DNA of 64,000 nt. Origin: an uncultured Gemmiger sp. GTDB lineage: Bacteria; Bacillota; Clostridia; Oscillospirales; Ruminococcaceae. Position 1 is the first letter of the stretch; each line of letters opens with the position of its first letter. This document shows, piece by piece, positions 8,828 to 17,710 of this stretch. The notes beneath the pieces were generated by a model, which was not told the DNA's origin, did not search any database, and saw nothing but the letters and a program-made list of their open reading frames with translations. Where the stretch lies: contig CALWNO010000007.1 of the NCBI GenBank assembly GCA_944382785.1, positions 1 through 64,000 on the forward strand. Reading direction: 5' to 3'. The position numbers and the translations under genes are program-made.

Positions 8828-9417
8828 CCGCCATCCGGCTGGCCTGCCTGGGGTTGGGCGCCCTGGCTTTCGGGCTGATGGCTCTTTCCGATTACGCCCA
8901 GGTCCTGCGCGGACGCCGTGGTGCCGGGGTACTGTTTCCGGCCGGTGGGGTCCTGCTGGTCCTGTCCACCCTTGTACTTGCAGCCGATGCCCTGCGGCGC
9001 TATACGCACGGCCTCCTCTCCCTTTTGTGGGGTGCCGGAGCGCTGCTCTTTCTGGCTCTGCTGCTTTATACCCTGTTTTTTGCCCTGCCGGCGGGCGGCA
9101 GCAGCGCCGCCACTGCCCGCAAAGATGAACTCCGCCCCCTGGTGGACACCGGCGTCTTTGCGCTGTGCCGCCACCCGGGGGTTTTGTTCCTGGGCGGGTT
9201 TTACGCCTGCCTGTGGGGGGCTCTGGGAGGCTGGGCCCTGGGCTGTGCCTTTGTGTTGTTTACCCTGCTGGACGCCCTGTATGCCGCCTGGCAGGGGGAG
9301 GTTGTTTTTCCCCGCAGTATCCGGGGTTATGCGGCCTACCGGGCCGCAACGCCCCGGTTCCTGCCCACCGCCTGCAGCCTGCGCCGCTGCCTGCAAACCC
9401 TGCGCATCCCGAAGTAA
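8824..9417 (+). CDS. integral-membrane ICMT/PEMT-like methyltransferase
   Basis: A 197-residue polytopic protein with the signature of isoprenylcysteine carboxyl methyltransferase/phospholipid methyltransferase-like proteins: LVDTGVFALCRHPGVLFLGGF, followed by a hydrophobic helix and a C-terminal Arg/Tyr-rich GYAAYRAATPRF segment. These enzymes methylate lipid or lipidated substrates in the membrane. Four or five hydrophobic helices precede the motif. The ATGA overlap with degV and the 14-nt gap to the GH3-like gene place it in a lipid/acyl-metabolism operon. The substrate cannot be read from the sequence. Confidence 0.65.
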   Translation: MTAIRLACLGLGALAFGLMALSDYAQVLRGRRGAGVLFPAGGVLLVLSTLVLAADALRRYTHGLLSLLWGAGALLFLALLLYTLFFALPAGGSSAATARKDELRPLVDTGVFALCRHPGVLFLGGFYACLWGALGGWALGCAFVLFTLLDALYAAWQGEVVFPRSIRGYAAYRAATPRFLPTACSLRRCLQTLRIPK

Positions 9418-9431
9418 AATCCGGAAAAGAG

Positions 9432-11069
9432 ATGTCCGCCATGACCTTTGAAGAAAAACTGAAGCACTGCCCGGCCGCCGAGGTCTGGCAGGAATACTGC
9501 GGGTTTCTGGACCTGAGTCTGCCGGAATATATGCAGATCCAGAAGCGTCTGGTCATGGAGCAGGTGGAACTGATGGCCGCCTGCCCCCTGGGCAAACGCC
9601 TGTTCAAAAACGGGGTTCCCCGCAATGTGGAGGAGTTCCGCACCCTGGTGCCCCTGACCAGATTCGAGGATTATGCCGATGTGCTGCTGCCCCAGCGGGA
9701 GGAGATGCTGCCCGCCAAGCCGGTGGTCTGGCTGCACACCACCTGGGAGGGCGGGGACTTTCCTTCCAAGCGTGCCCCTTATACCGAGAGCATGCTGGAA
9801 GCCTACACCCGCAACATCCTGGCAGCCATGATCCTGTCCACCAGCAAGGGCCGGGGCCAGTTCCACGTGCGCCCGGGGGCCCGGGTTCTGTACAGCCTGG
9901 CCCCCATGCCCTACGCCACCGGCATGTTTCCCGACCTGATCCGCCCGCAGATCCGTCTGCGGTTCATGCCCTCGGTGCGGGAAGCCCGCAAGATGAGCTT
10001 CGGCCAGCAGACCCGCCTGGGGTACAAGCTGGCGGTCAAGCACGGCATGAATCTGTTTTTCGGCATGAGCAGCGTATTGTACGGCGCCACCCGCAACCTG
10101 GACAGTCTGGCCGGGGGCGGCGGGGGCGGCGGACTGCGCCTTTTGTGGGGGATGAGTCCCCGCATGCTGGTGCGGTTGCTCTCCGCTTTGTACCGCTGCC
10201 GCCGGGACGGCACCCATCTGCGGCCCCGGGACCTGTTCAAGCTGGACGGGTTTGTCTGCGTGGGCACCGACACGGCCCTGTACAAGAATGAACTGGCCGA
10301 CGCCTGGGGCATCCGTCCCCTGGAACTGGCCGGCGGCACCGAGCCTTCCTGCATGGGCACCGAGACCTGGAGCAAAAACGGGCTGGTCCTGTTTCCGGAT
10401 GCCTGTTTCTATGAATTTATCCCCGAGTATGAATATATCCGGGAGCTGCAGGACCCCGGCTACACCCCGCGCACCTACCTGATGGACGAGCTGGTGGCGG
10501 GCCAGAAGTACGAGCTGGTCATCACGGTGCTCAAGGGCGGGGCCTTCCTGCGCTATCGGGTGGGGGACGTTTACCGCTGCCTGCGCCTGCGCAACCCGGA
10601 GGACCAGCTGGACCTGCCCCAGTTCGAGTATGTGGACCGCATCCCCACCGTCATCGACATTGCAGGTTTCACCCGGATCACCAAGCGGGAGATCGAAAAG
10701 GTCATCACCCTGTCCCGCCTGCCCATCCGGCACTGGTTTGCGGTGAAGGAATACGATGCCGACGGCCATTCCTATCTGGACCTGTACGTGGAGCTGGACT
10801 CGGACGATCCCGGTGCCGGGACTCTGACCAAACAGATCCTGCAGGAGCATCTCTCCCTTTACTTCCGGTCCTATGACGGGGATTACAAGGACCTCAAGCG
10901 GCTGCTGGGCATGGACCCGCTGCGGGTGAGCCTGCTGAAATCCGGTGTGGTGGACGCGTACACAGCCCGCACCGGGCACCGGGTCCCCCCGGTGGGCGCC
11001 CCCCGGGAGGTTGTGCTGGACATCCTGCACCTGCAGGATGCCGCCGGGGAAGGGGGTGTGGCCCCGTGA
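9432..11069 (+). CDS. GH3-family acyl-adenylating protein
   Basis: A 545-residue protein of the GH3 family. Plant members are acyl-acid amido synthetases that adenylate a carboxylate and pass it to an amino acid; bacterial members are mostly uncharacterised. Recognisable elements are VPLTRFEDYADVL, the TSKG phosphate-binding segment, the GGTEPS segment before the central strands, YRVGDVYRCLRLRNPE, and the FTRITKREIEKVI hinge. A run of eight glycines broken by one Leu (GGGGGGGL, near residue 230) is unusual and replaces a loop. I chose ATG 9432; a second ATG at 9441 is possible. The end overlaps the next gene by 4 bp. Confidence 0.8.
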   Translation: MSAMTFEEKLKHCPAAEVWQEYCGFLDLSLPEYMQIQKRLVMEQVELMAACPLGKRLFKNGVPRNVEEFRTLVPLTRFEDYADVLLPQREEMLPAKPVVWLHTTWEGGDFPSKRAPYTESMLEAYTRNILAAMILSTSKGRGQFHVRPGARVLYSLAPMPYATGMFPDLIRPQIRLRFMPSVREARKMSFGQQTRLGYKLAVKHGMNLFFGMSSVLYGATRNLDSLAGGGGGGGLRLLWGMSPRMLVRLLSALYRCRRDGTHLRPRDLFKLDGFVCVGTDTALYKNELADAWGIRPLELAGGTEPSCMGTETWSKNGLVLFPDACFYEFIPEYEYIRELQDPGYTPRTYLMDELVAGQKYELVITVLKGGAFLRYRVGDVYRCLRLRNPEDQLDLPQFEYVDRIPTVIDIAGFTRITKREIEKVITLSRLPIRHWFAVKEYDADGHSYLDLYVELDSDDPGAGTLTKQILQEHLSLYFRSYDGDYKDLKRLLGMDPLRVSLLKSGVVDAYTARTGHRVPPVGAPREVVLDILHLQDAAGEGGVAP

Positions 11070-13612
11070 GCCTGAACGAACGGCTGTTCATCATTGTGCC
11101 TTTGCTCTCCCTGCTGTGCAACCTGTTTTTGTTTCTCACCGCCCTGAGCACCAAGAAAGACCGGCTGGTCTATGCCTTCATCGCTCTGCTGGGCGCTTTC
11201 ACCATGTGGTCGGGCGGGTCCCTGTTCATGCGCCTGCAGCTGGCGCCGGGATACCCCTTCTGGTACATGGTCTCCATCACCGGCATCTTTCTGGTGCCCT
11301 ACCTGGTGTATAATTTCACCTACCGCTTCACCGCCGCCAAAGCCCCCTTCTCCCATACGGTACAGGGTCTTATCTGGCTGGTGATCCTGCTGCTCAATGC
11401 AGGCAATGTCTTTATCACCGACCCCCACATGGTCACCGCAGGCCACGAAACCCGCTTTGAATACGGAGTCTCCCCCCTGGTGGCCATCCCCATCCTTATG
11501 GCGGTGTACACCCTGCTGGCCGCCTGGCGCCTGGCCTACAAGAGCTGCCAGGACGGCCGTTCGGATATCTCCCAGTTCCGGCCCATGCTGGTGGGCGTGG
11601 GGGTCATGTTCGCCTGCACCGTCTCGGCGGTGCTGCCCCAGATGGTCTCCCTGCCGGTGGACACCTTCTCCTGCATGGTCAACGCCTGCTGCCTGTACTA
11701 CATGCTCTACCGGCGGCGGCTGGTGCCCCTGCGCAGCTTTGCTTCCAACGGTCCGGTATTTGCCATCGCCCTGATCTGCACCGGTGTGCTGCTGGTCAGC
11801 TGCTACCGGACGGCAGAAGCGTTTTACAACCGGTATTTCAGCAATTTCCTGCTCTACAAGACCATCGTCTTTGCCATGGCGGCCTCGGTGCTCACGGTAT
11901 TGCTCTTCTGCATCGTCCGCCGGCTCATGACCGCCATCCTGCTCAAGGGCGCGGAACAGCAGAACGAGGAACTGCGCCGGTTCAGCACCGACGTGAACAA
12001 GACGCTGAACCTGAATGGTCTGCTGCAGCTCTACCGGGACTATCTGCAGCATTCCATGCCCGGATACACCGCCCGGGTCTTTGTGCTGGACGGTCGTACC
12101 GGCTGTTATGAGATGCGGGACGCCACCGAGATGTCGGTGGCCTGCCGGGACAGTTTTGCCGCCGACGATCCCCTCATGGCCTGGCTGATGGCCCGGGGCT
12201 GCTGCTCCCAGTATGCGGAATTCACCCGGTCCCGGTACTTCCGTGCCCTGTGGCAGAAGGAGAAGGACCGCCTGGATCAGATGCGGGTGGAACTGCTGCT
12301 GCCCATCGTGAGCGGCGAGGAAATGACCGCCGTGACTTTGTTTTCCCGCCAGGACAACGCTGCCCGCCGGGCTCTGTCCCAGGACCGGCTGCGCATGCTG
12401 GATTCGGTGGCGGCGGTGCTGGCCATTGCCCTGAACAATGCCTCCCTGTATGAGGCTCTGCGCAAGAAGGCCCAGTACGACCCTCTCACCGGCCTGTACA
12501 ACCGCAGCTATTTCCAGGAAGTGCTGCAAAATGACTTTGCCCTGGCCCGGCAGGGGCAGCTTTCGGTGCTGATCATCAGCTTTGATGATTTCCGTCTGTA
12601 CAATGAACTGTACGGCGCCGCCGAGGGCGACCGTATCCTCAAACGGTTTGCGGACGCCTTGCGGGTGCTGGTGGGCAGCCGGGGCACCGTGGCCCGGTAC
12701 AGCGGCAAGGAATTTGTGGTCAGCTTCCCCTTCTGCCCGCCGGACACCCCCGCCGACTGCGCCGAACAGGCCCGCCGGTGGCTGGAGCGGGAGATGGCAG
12801 GCACCGGACAGGTCACCCGCCGGTTCCTGACCTTCTCCGCCGGGATCAGCAGCTACCCCACCTGCGCCCGCAGTGTGGAGGAACTGCTGACCTACGCGGG
12901 CATGGCCGTTTACTCGGCCAAGAACAGCGGCAAAAACCGGGTCTGCCTGTACAGTCCCGAGCCGGAGGACAAGCGCATTGCCAAGAGCTACGCCTCCAAG
13001 CGGGCGCTGGCGGACAGCTGCTCCTCCACCATCTTTGCCCTGACCGCCGCCATCGACGCCAAGGACCATTACACCTTCAGCCATTCCCAGCATGTGGCGG
13101 AGTATGCCGCCGCTCTGGCCCTGGCCGCCGGGCTGGACGCCGAACACATCGAAATCGTCCGGCAGGCCGGGCTGTTGCATGACATCGGCAAGATCGGCAC
13201 ACCGGAGGCCATCCTGTCCAAAACCGGCCGCCTGACCGCCGAAGAATACGATGTGATCAAGCAGCATGTGGAGGACTCCACCTCCATGATCCGGTATCTG
13301 CCCTCCATGGATTATGTCATTCCCTCGGTGCTGGGCCACCACGAGCGCTGGGACGGCCGGGGGTATCCCCGGGGACTGGCCGGGGAGCAGATCCCCATCG
13401 GGGCCCGCTGCCTGTGCCTGGCGGATTCCTTTGACGCCATGGTCTCCCGCCGCAGCTACAAGGATGCCCTCAGTGTGGAGGAAGCCCTGCAGGAGATCCA
13501 GGACAATCTGGGTTCCCAGTTTGATCCCCGCCTGGGCAAGCTGTTCATCCAGCTGGTGCGGGACCGCAAGATTCAGGTACACACCGACCCCACCCCCAAC
13601 CTTTCCCGCTGA
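11066..13612 (+). CDS. 7TM-GAF-degenerate GGDEF-HD-GYP signalling protein
   Basis: An 848-residue membrane c-di-GMP protein. About seven helices span residues 5-290 (7TM sensor type). A GAF-like region follows (about 300-460), then a GGDEF domain whose active site reads SGKEF (about residue 545) instead of GGDEF. That domain is therefore likely not a cyclase but possibly GTP-sensing. The C-terminal HD-GYP phosphodiesterase has a complete HDIGKIG (about 704) and HHERWDGRGYP (about 758-768). It probably hydrolyses c-di-GMP in response to a membrane or lipid cue. The GTG start overlaps the GH3 stop (GTGA), so translation is coupled. Confidence 0.88.
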   Translation: MSLNERLFIIVPLLSLLCNLFLFLTALSTKKDRLVYAFIALLGAFTMWSGGSLFMRLQLAPGYPFWYMVSITGIFLVPYLVYNFTYRFTAAKAPFSHTVQGLIWLVILLLNAGNVFITDPHMVTAGHETRFEYGVSPLVAIPILMAVYTLLAAWRLAYKSCQDGRSDISQFRPMLVGVGVMFACTVSAVLPQMVSLPVDTFSCMVNACCLYYMLYRRRLVPLRSFASNGPVFAIALICTGVLLVSCYRTAEAFYNRYFSNFLLYKTIVFAMAASVLTVLLFCIVRRLMTAILLKGAEQQNEELRRFSTDVNKTLNLNGLLQLYRDYLQHSMPGYTARVFVLDGRTGCYEMRDATEMSVACRDSFAADDPLMAWLMARGCCSQYAEFTRSRYFRALWQKEKDRLDQMRVELLLPIVSGEEMTAVTLFSRQDNAARRALSQDRLRMLDSVAAVLAIALNNASLYEALRKKAQYDPLTGLYNRSYFQEVLQNDFALARQGQLSVLIISFDDFRLYNELYGAAEGDRILKRFADALRVLVGSRGTVARYSGKEFVVSFPFCPPDTPADCAEQARRWLEREMAGTGQVTRRFLTFSAGISSYPTCARSVEELLTYAGMAVYSAKNSGKNRVCLYSPEPEDKRIAKSYASKRALADSCSSTIFALTAAIDAKDHYTFSHSQHVAEYAAALALAAGLDAEHIEIVRQAGLLHDIGKIGTPEAILSKTGRLTAEEYDVIKQHVEDSTSMIRYLPSMDYVIPSVLGHHERWDGRGYPRGLAGEQIPIGARCLCLADSFDAMVSRRSYKDALSVEEALQEIQDNLGSQFDPRLGKLFIQLVRDRKIQVHTDPTPNLSR

Positions 13613-13617
13613 TCACC

Positions 13618-13661
13618 AAAAAAGGACCGCCGCCCCGGATGAAGGGACAGCGGTCCTTTTT
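13618..13661. terminator. bidirectional intrinsic terminator
   Basis: AAAAAAGGACCGC pairs with GCGGTCCTTTTT between the convergent HD-GYP and ROK genes. Confidence 0.85.
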
Positions 13662-13675
13662 GATGATATGGAAAC

Positions 13676-14638
13676 TCAGCGGGCGGTACGGCCCAGCAGC
13701 GCCGCGCCGATGACCCCGGCCCGGTAACCCAGGGTGCAGGTGGTGATGGCAGTCTTTTTGTGGGCGTGGGCAGCCCCAAAGACCATGGGCTCCACCTTGG
13801 CCCGCAGGGGGACCAGCAGGGCCTCGCCCTGGTTGGCGATGCCGCCGGACAACCCCACCACCTGGGGGAAGAAGATGTTGATGAGGTTGGCCACCCCGGC
13901 GGCCAGGTACCCGATGTAGGTGTCCACCACCTGGGCGGCCACCGGGTCCCCGGCGTCCCGGGCGTCAAAGACGGTGCGGCCGGTGACCTCTTCCAGGGTG
14001 GGAGCCAGCTTCCACAGCCCGCTTTCGGGATGGGCCTGCATGGCCTCCCGGGTCTGGCGGATCAGGGCGGTGGCGCTGGCGAAGGCCTCAAAGCAGCCCC
14101 GGCGTCCGCAGGTGCACAGAGGGGCGTCGGCACTGCCGTCGATGGCCATGTGGCCGGGCTCGGCGGCGGCGCCGGTGTAGCCGGTGAGCAGCTTGCCGTC
14201 CAGCACCACACCGCCGCCCACGCCGGTGCCCAGGGTGATGATCACCGCACTCTGGGCACCCTTGGCACAGCCGGCCAGGGCTTCGCCCAGGGCGGCGGCG
14301 TTGGCGTCGTTGGCCAGGCGCACCGGCATGCCCAGGGCCTTGTGCAGGTAATCCCCCATGGCAAAGTCCGCCCAGTCCAGATTGTTGGAGTACAGCACCA
14401 TACCGGTGGCGTCATCCACCGTGCCGGGGCAGCCCACACCCACGCAGGCCACATCGGCGGTGCCCAGCTTTTCTTCCTTCATCAGTTCCCGGCACAAATC
14501 GGCAATGTCATCACACACCGCTTCCGCCGGGCGGGGCAGGCGGGTGGGGCGGCTGCCCTCCCGCAGGATGTGCCCGTCCTCCTCTACCAGAGCGGCTTTG
14601 ATGTTGGTGCCGCCCAGATCCACGCCAAGATAGATCAT
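13676..14638 (-). CDS. ROK family glucokinase-like sugar kinase
   Basis: A 320-residue ROK kinase. The N-terminal phosphate loop is DLGGTN (7-12), the catalytic region is LANDANAAALGE (about 108-119), the ATP site is LGTGVGGG (136-143), and the ROK zinc site is His163 with CTCGRRGC (Cys175, 177, 182). ROK glucokinases phosphorylate glucose to glucose-6-phosphate; N-acetylmannosamine or other hexoses are alternatives. There is no N-terminal HTH, so it is an enzyme and not a ROK repressor. ATG 14638 has AGGAGG upstream. Confidence 0.88.
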   Translation of the reverse strand: MIYLGVDLGGTNIKAALVEEDGHILREGSRPTRLPRPAEAVCDDIADLCRELMKEEKLGTADVACVGVGCPGTVDDATGMVLYSNNLDWADFAMGDYLHKALGMPVRLANDANAAALGEALAGCAKGAQSAVIITLGTGVGGGVVLDGKLLTGYTGAAAEPGHMAIDGSADAPLCTCGRRGCFEAFASATALIRQTREAMQAHPESGLWKLAPTLEEVTGRTVFDARDAGDPVAAQVVDTYIGYLAAGVANLINIFFPQVVGLSGGIANQGEALLVPLRAKVEPMVFGAAHAHKKTAITTCTLGYRAGVIGAALLGRTAR

Positions 14639-14695
14639 CTGTATTCCTCCTGTTTCTGTGCCCCGGCCCACAGCCGCAGCCTTGTTCTTGCTTTT

Positions 14696-14723
14696 ATTGT
14701 ACCATCTTTGCAGCGGCTGGCAA
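14696..14723 (-). promoter_or_regulatory. promoter of the ROK kinase gene
   Basis: On the minus strand, TTGCCA (14723-14718) and TACAAT (14701-14696) with 16-nt spacing. Confidence 0.65.
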
Positions 14724-14737
14724 GCCCCCGGACACGG

Positions 14738-14775
14738 AAAAAGGCCCCTCCGCCGCGGGGTGGGCGAAAGGGGCC
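14738..14775 (-). terminator. intrinsic terminator of the ECF S-component gene
   Basis: On the minus strand, GGCCCCTTTCGCC pairs with GGCGGAGGGGCC, followed by TTTTT. Confidence 0.8.
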
Positions 14776-14799
14776 GGGGGAAAGTTTCGGATACAGGGT

Positions 14800-15378
14800 T
14801 CAGCTTTCCTTTTTGGCAGGGTTGTGGGCATGGCTGAACCGGCGCAGACCGGTGCGGTCCAACGCCACCATGAAGGCGGGGATGAACACCAGCTGCAGGA
14901 TGATGCCGGGGATGGCGTTGGTGAAGGCACCGGCCAGAAAGGCAGCCCAGGTAAAGGCGGAACCGCCCAGGCCCAGCAGCAGCACTTCGGCCAGACCCCA
15001 GACCAGACGGCCGCCCAGCATGGCGCCGATCAGGCAGACATACAGGGCCTTGACGCACTTCCAGCGGGAATGGGCGTACAGCCAGCCGGCCAGGATGCCG
15101 TAGGCGGCCAGCTCAAAGGCCATGGCAGCGCCGGTGGGGTAGATGGGGGGCATGCCGAAGAGCAGATAGCGCAGCAGGGGCAGCACAAAGCCCACCAGAC
15201 CGCCGTACTGCCAGCCGCAGATCAGCCCGCAGAGCAGCACCGGCAGGTGCATGGGCAGCAGCATGCTGCCGATCTGGGGGATCTGCCCGGTCAGGAAGGG
15301 CAGCACCAGACCGATGGCCATGAACATGGCGGCCAGGGCCAGGTTCTGTACCCGGGAATTCTGGTTCTTGTTTTCCAT
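14800..15378 (-). CDS. ECF transporter S component
   Basis: A 192-residue integral membrane protein with six hydrophobic segments. The N-terminal segment NLALAAMFMAIGLVLPFLTG resembles the first helix of ECF-type vitamin/cofactor S components, followed by a QIGSMLLPMHLPVLL loop. S components bind a micronutrient and share the EcfAAT energising module. No ATPase or T-component is in the window, so it is a group II (solitary) S unit. The substrate is not identifiable. ATG 15378 was chosen because AAGGAGA lies about 10 nt upstream. Confidence 0.78.
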   Translation of the reverse strand: MENKNQNSRVQNLALAAMFMAIGLVLPFLTGQIPQIGSMLLPMHLPVLLCGLICGWQYGGLVGFVLPLLRYLLFGMPPIYPTGAAMAFELAAYGILAGWLYAHSRWKCVKALYVCLIGAMLGGRLVWGLAEVLLLGLGGSAFTWAAFLAGAFTNAIPGIILQLVFIPAFMVALDRTGLRRFSHAHNPAKKES

Positions 15379-15436
15379 AAAACGGGATTCTCCTTTGCAA
15401 AAGGTTGTGGTCCGCAATGCGGTCTTTTTGAGAAAT

Positions 15437-15466
15437 ATGATATCACATTGTGACCGGGCCTTGCAA
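15437..15466 (-). promoter_or_regulatory. promoter of the ECF S-component gene
   Basis: On the minus strand, TTGCAA (15466-15461) and TATCAT (15442-15437), spacing 18. Confidence 0.6.
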
Positions 15467-15473
15467 TATCAAA

Positions 15474-15893
15474 TCAGGGTAACTTTTGATACTCATCCTC
15501 GTCCACCGGCTCGCACCACTCGTTGGAGGTCTCCTCCCCGGGCACCTCGACGGCCAGATGCTGGAAGGCGCTGTCCTTGGCGGCGCCGTGCCAGTGCTTG
15601 ACCTCCGGCGGGATGTTCACCACGTCACCGGGGTGCAGTTCCCGGGCGGGCTGGCCCCATTCCTGGTAGTAGCCCCGGCCGGCGGTGACCAGCAAAATCT
15701 GCCCGCCGCCCTGCTTGGCGTGGTGGATGTGCCAGTGGTTGCGGCAGCCCGGCTCAAAGCTCACGTTGGCAATGCCCACCTGAGCGGTGGACAGGCCCTG
15801 CAGCCAGCTCTGGCCGTCAAAATACTGGGCGTAGGCATCGTTGGGCTGCCCTACGGGGAAAATGCTGGTCTCTTTCAGTTCCTTCCAATCCAT
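15474..15893 (-). CDS. cupin-domain protein
   Basis: A 139-residue single-domain cupin. Motif 1 is GCRNHWHIHHAKQGGGQILLVTAGRGYYQEWG, read from about residue 55, with metal ligands His and Glu/Gln. Motif 2 is PGDVVNIPPEVKHWHGA. It resembles cupins related to carboxymuconolactone decarboxylase and quercetinase-like proteins; the reaction is unknown. ATG 15893 follows AGGAGG. It is divergent from a LysR regulator 122 bp away, the classic arrangement of a LysR protein and its target. Confidence 0.8.
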   Translation of the reverse strand: MDWKELKETSIFPVGQPNDAYAQYFDGQSWLQGLSTAQVGIANVSFEPGCRNHWHIHHAKQGGGQILLVTAGRGYYQEWGQPARELHPGDVVNIPPEVKHWHGAAKDSAFQHLAVEVPGEETSNEWCEPVDEDEYQKLP

Positions 15894-15945
15894 ATGTGGG
15901 ACCTCCTGTTGTTCTGGCTTTTTCTTTATTGTACTCCCCCGCCCC

Positions 15946-15974
15946 TTGACAGGGAAGTGCCGGTTTTGTACCAT
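15946..15974 (+). promoter_or_regulatory. LysR-gene promoter in the divergent region
   Basis: TTGACA (15946-15951) and TACCAT (15969-15974), spacing 17. A TACAAT -10-like site for the cupin gene lies on the minus strand at 15933-15928, so the promoters are close enough for shared control. Confidence 0.5.
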
Positions 15975-16014
15975 AGTATCAACCAAAAGTTTCTACCGGC
16001 AGGAGGTGCCGTCC

Positions 16015-16908
16015 ATGTACAATCCCCAGCTCACCGTCTTTGTCCGGGTGGCGGATCTGGGCAGCTTCAACAAGGCGGCGGAAAGCCTGTTCATCTCCCC
16101 CACCGCCGTGATGAAGCAGGTCAACGCCCTGGAAAAGCATCTGGACCTGACCCTGTTTGCCCGGGGACGGCGGGGGGTGACCCTGACCCCGGAAGGCCAG
16201 GTCATCTACCGGTACGCCCGGCAGATCTTCGAGCTGTCGGCCAAAGCGGTGCAGGAAGCCCGGGCGGCGGCGGATTTTGCGGCCACCACCTTCTGTGTGG
16301 GCACCTCCATCCTCAACCCCTGCAAGCCCTTCATGGACCTGTGGGACAAGCTGGCCGGGCAGTTCCCCGGGTATCAGCTGCACATTGTCCCCTTTGAGGA
16401 CGACCACCAGGGCATCCTCAACGAGATCGGGGCCCTGGGAGTCAAGTTCGACTTTCTCATCGGGGCCTGTGATTCCCGCCAGTGGCTGGACCGGTGCCGG
16501 TTCCTGCCGTTGGGGCAGTACCACCACTGTGTGGCGGTGCCCCGGGACCATCCTCTGGCCCGGCTGCCCCGGCTGCGCCTCCAGGACCTGTACGGCCAGA
16601 CCCTGATGATGGTCAAACGGGGGGATTCCCCCTCGGTGGACCGGGTGCGGGCGGAGGTGGAGCGCCACCCGGCCATCCGCATTGAGGACACCCCCCAGTT
16701 TTACGATCTGGAGGTGTTCAACCGCTGCGCCCAGACCCGCCAGCCCCTGCTGACCCTGGACTGCTGGGCGGACGTCCACCCTTCCCTGGTAACTCTGCCG
16801 GTGGACTGGGATTTTCCCATCCCCTACGGCCTTTTATACCAGCTGGACCCCATCCCGGACGTGGCCCGGTTCGTGGCGCTGGCCGAAGCCCTGGTCCATC
16901 CCCAATGA
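16015..16908 (+). CDS. LysR family transcriptional regulator
   Basis: A 297-residue LTTR. The N-terminal winged HTH is typical (FVRVADLGSFNKAAESLFIS, then a LEKHLDLTLFARG wing), followed by a linker helix and a periplasmic-binding-like effector domain from about residue 90. ATG 16015 follows AGGAGG at 16001-16006. It is divergent from the cupin gene, which it probably regulates. The effector is unknown. Confidence 0.9.
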   Translation: MYNPQLTVFVRVADLGSFNKAAESLFISPTAVMKQVNALEKHLDLTLFARGRRGVTLTPEGQVIYRYARQIFELSAKAVQEARAAADFAATTFCVGTSILNPCKPFMDLWDKLAGQFPGYQLHIVPFEDDHQGILNEIGALGVKFDFLIGACDSRQWLDRCRFLPLGQYHHCVAVPRDHPLARLPRLRLQDLYGQTLMMVKRGDSPSVDRVRAEVERHPAIRIEDTPQFYDLEVFNRCAQTRQPLLTLDCWADVHPSLVTLPVDWDFPIPYGLLYQLDPIPDVARFVALAEALVHPQ

Positions 16909-16917
16909 CACAAACGC

Positions 16918-16957
16918 AAAAGGAGCCGTCCCGGCACAGGGCGGCTCCTTTGTTTTG
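16918..16957. terminator. bidirectional intrinsic terminator
   Basis: AAAGGAGCCGTCCC pairs with GGGCGGCTCCTTTG. It is shared by lysR and the convergent nitroreductase gene. Confidence 0.85.
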
Positions 16958-16961
16958 TTGT

Positions 16962-17708
16962 TCATTCCACCCCGAAGGTGAAATCCTTCAGGTAGACGGC
17001 CGCACTGCGGCTCATCTCCTTGCTGAAATCGCTGTTGTACTTGAAGGCGCAGAAGGGCGGGATCTTGGTATCAAAGTCATACTCGCCCCCGGCCCGGGCG
17101 GCAAAGTCGGCCCGCAGCTCCTCCTCGGTGCGGTCCCGGTAGACGTTCTCGCACACGATGGCTTCCCGGGGGAAGCGGGTGGGCTTGACCAGGTCCTTCT
17201 GCTGCTGGGTGGGGCGGCCGAAGATCAGCATGGCTGCGGGCACCACATGGGCCGGCAGATGCAGGGCTTCGCGCATGGCCTCGCAGTTTTCCAGCACATC
17301 CCCGATGTAGCAGCTGCCGATGCCCAGGCTCTCGGCGGCGGTCACGGCGTTCTGGGCCGCGATGCAGCTGTCCGCCACGGCCAGCAGCAGGTCCCCGGGG
17401 CCGGGGTCCCGGATCTCCTGTCCCGCCGCCCGGAACACCCGGGGCCAGCGGCGGCAGTCCGCCAGAAACACCAGGCAGAAAGGCGCCTTGGTGATCATGG
17501 GCTGGTGGTCGCACAGATCGGCCAGGGTCTGGCGCAGGGCGGGGTCGGTGATGTTCAGGATGGTGTACAGCTGCTGGTTGCCGGCGGTAGGCGCCTGGAA
17601 AGCGGCTTCCAGAATGGCGTCCTGCTCCTCCGGGGTCACCGGTTCGTCGGTGAAGGCCCGCACCGACTTGCGGGCATACAGTTCCCGCAGGGTCTGGTTG
17701 TCGGTCAT
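16962..17708 (-). CDS. nitroreductase family protein
   Basis: A 248-residue FMN-dependent nitroreductase-fold protein. The N-terminal RKSVRAFTDEPV carries the FMN-phosphate Arg/Ser, followed by QAPTAGNQQ, and GIGSCYIGDVLEN is the central signature. The C-terminal region (about 175-248) is longer than in minimal family members and holds several Arg/Glu-rich helices. It begins 2 nt after the DUF362 stop codon, so both come from one mRNA. That pairing suggests an electron-transfer role with the 4Fe-4S protein. The substrate is unknown. Confidence 0.87.
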   Translation of the reverse strand: MTDNQTLRELYARKSVRAFTDEPVTPEEQDAILEAAFQAPTAGNQQLYTILNITDPALRQTLADLCDHQPMITKAPFCLVFLADCRRWPRVFRAAGQEIRDPGPGDLLLAVADSCIAAQNAVTAAESLGIGSCYIGDVLENCEAMREALHLPAHVVPAAMLIFGRPTQQQKDLVKPTRFPREAIVCENVYRDRTEEELRADFAARAGGEYDFDTKIPPFCAFKYNSDFSKEMSRSAAVYLKDFTFGVE

Positions 17709-17710
17709 GC

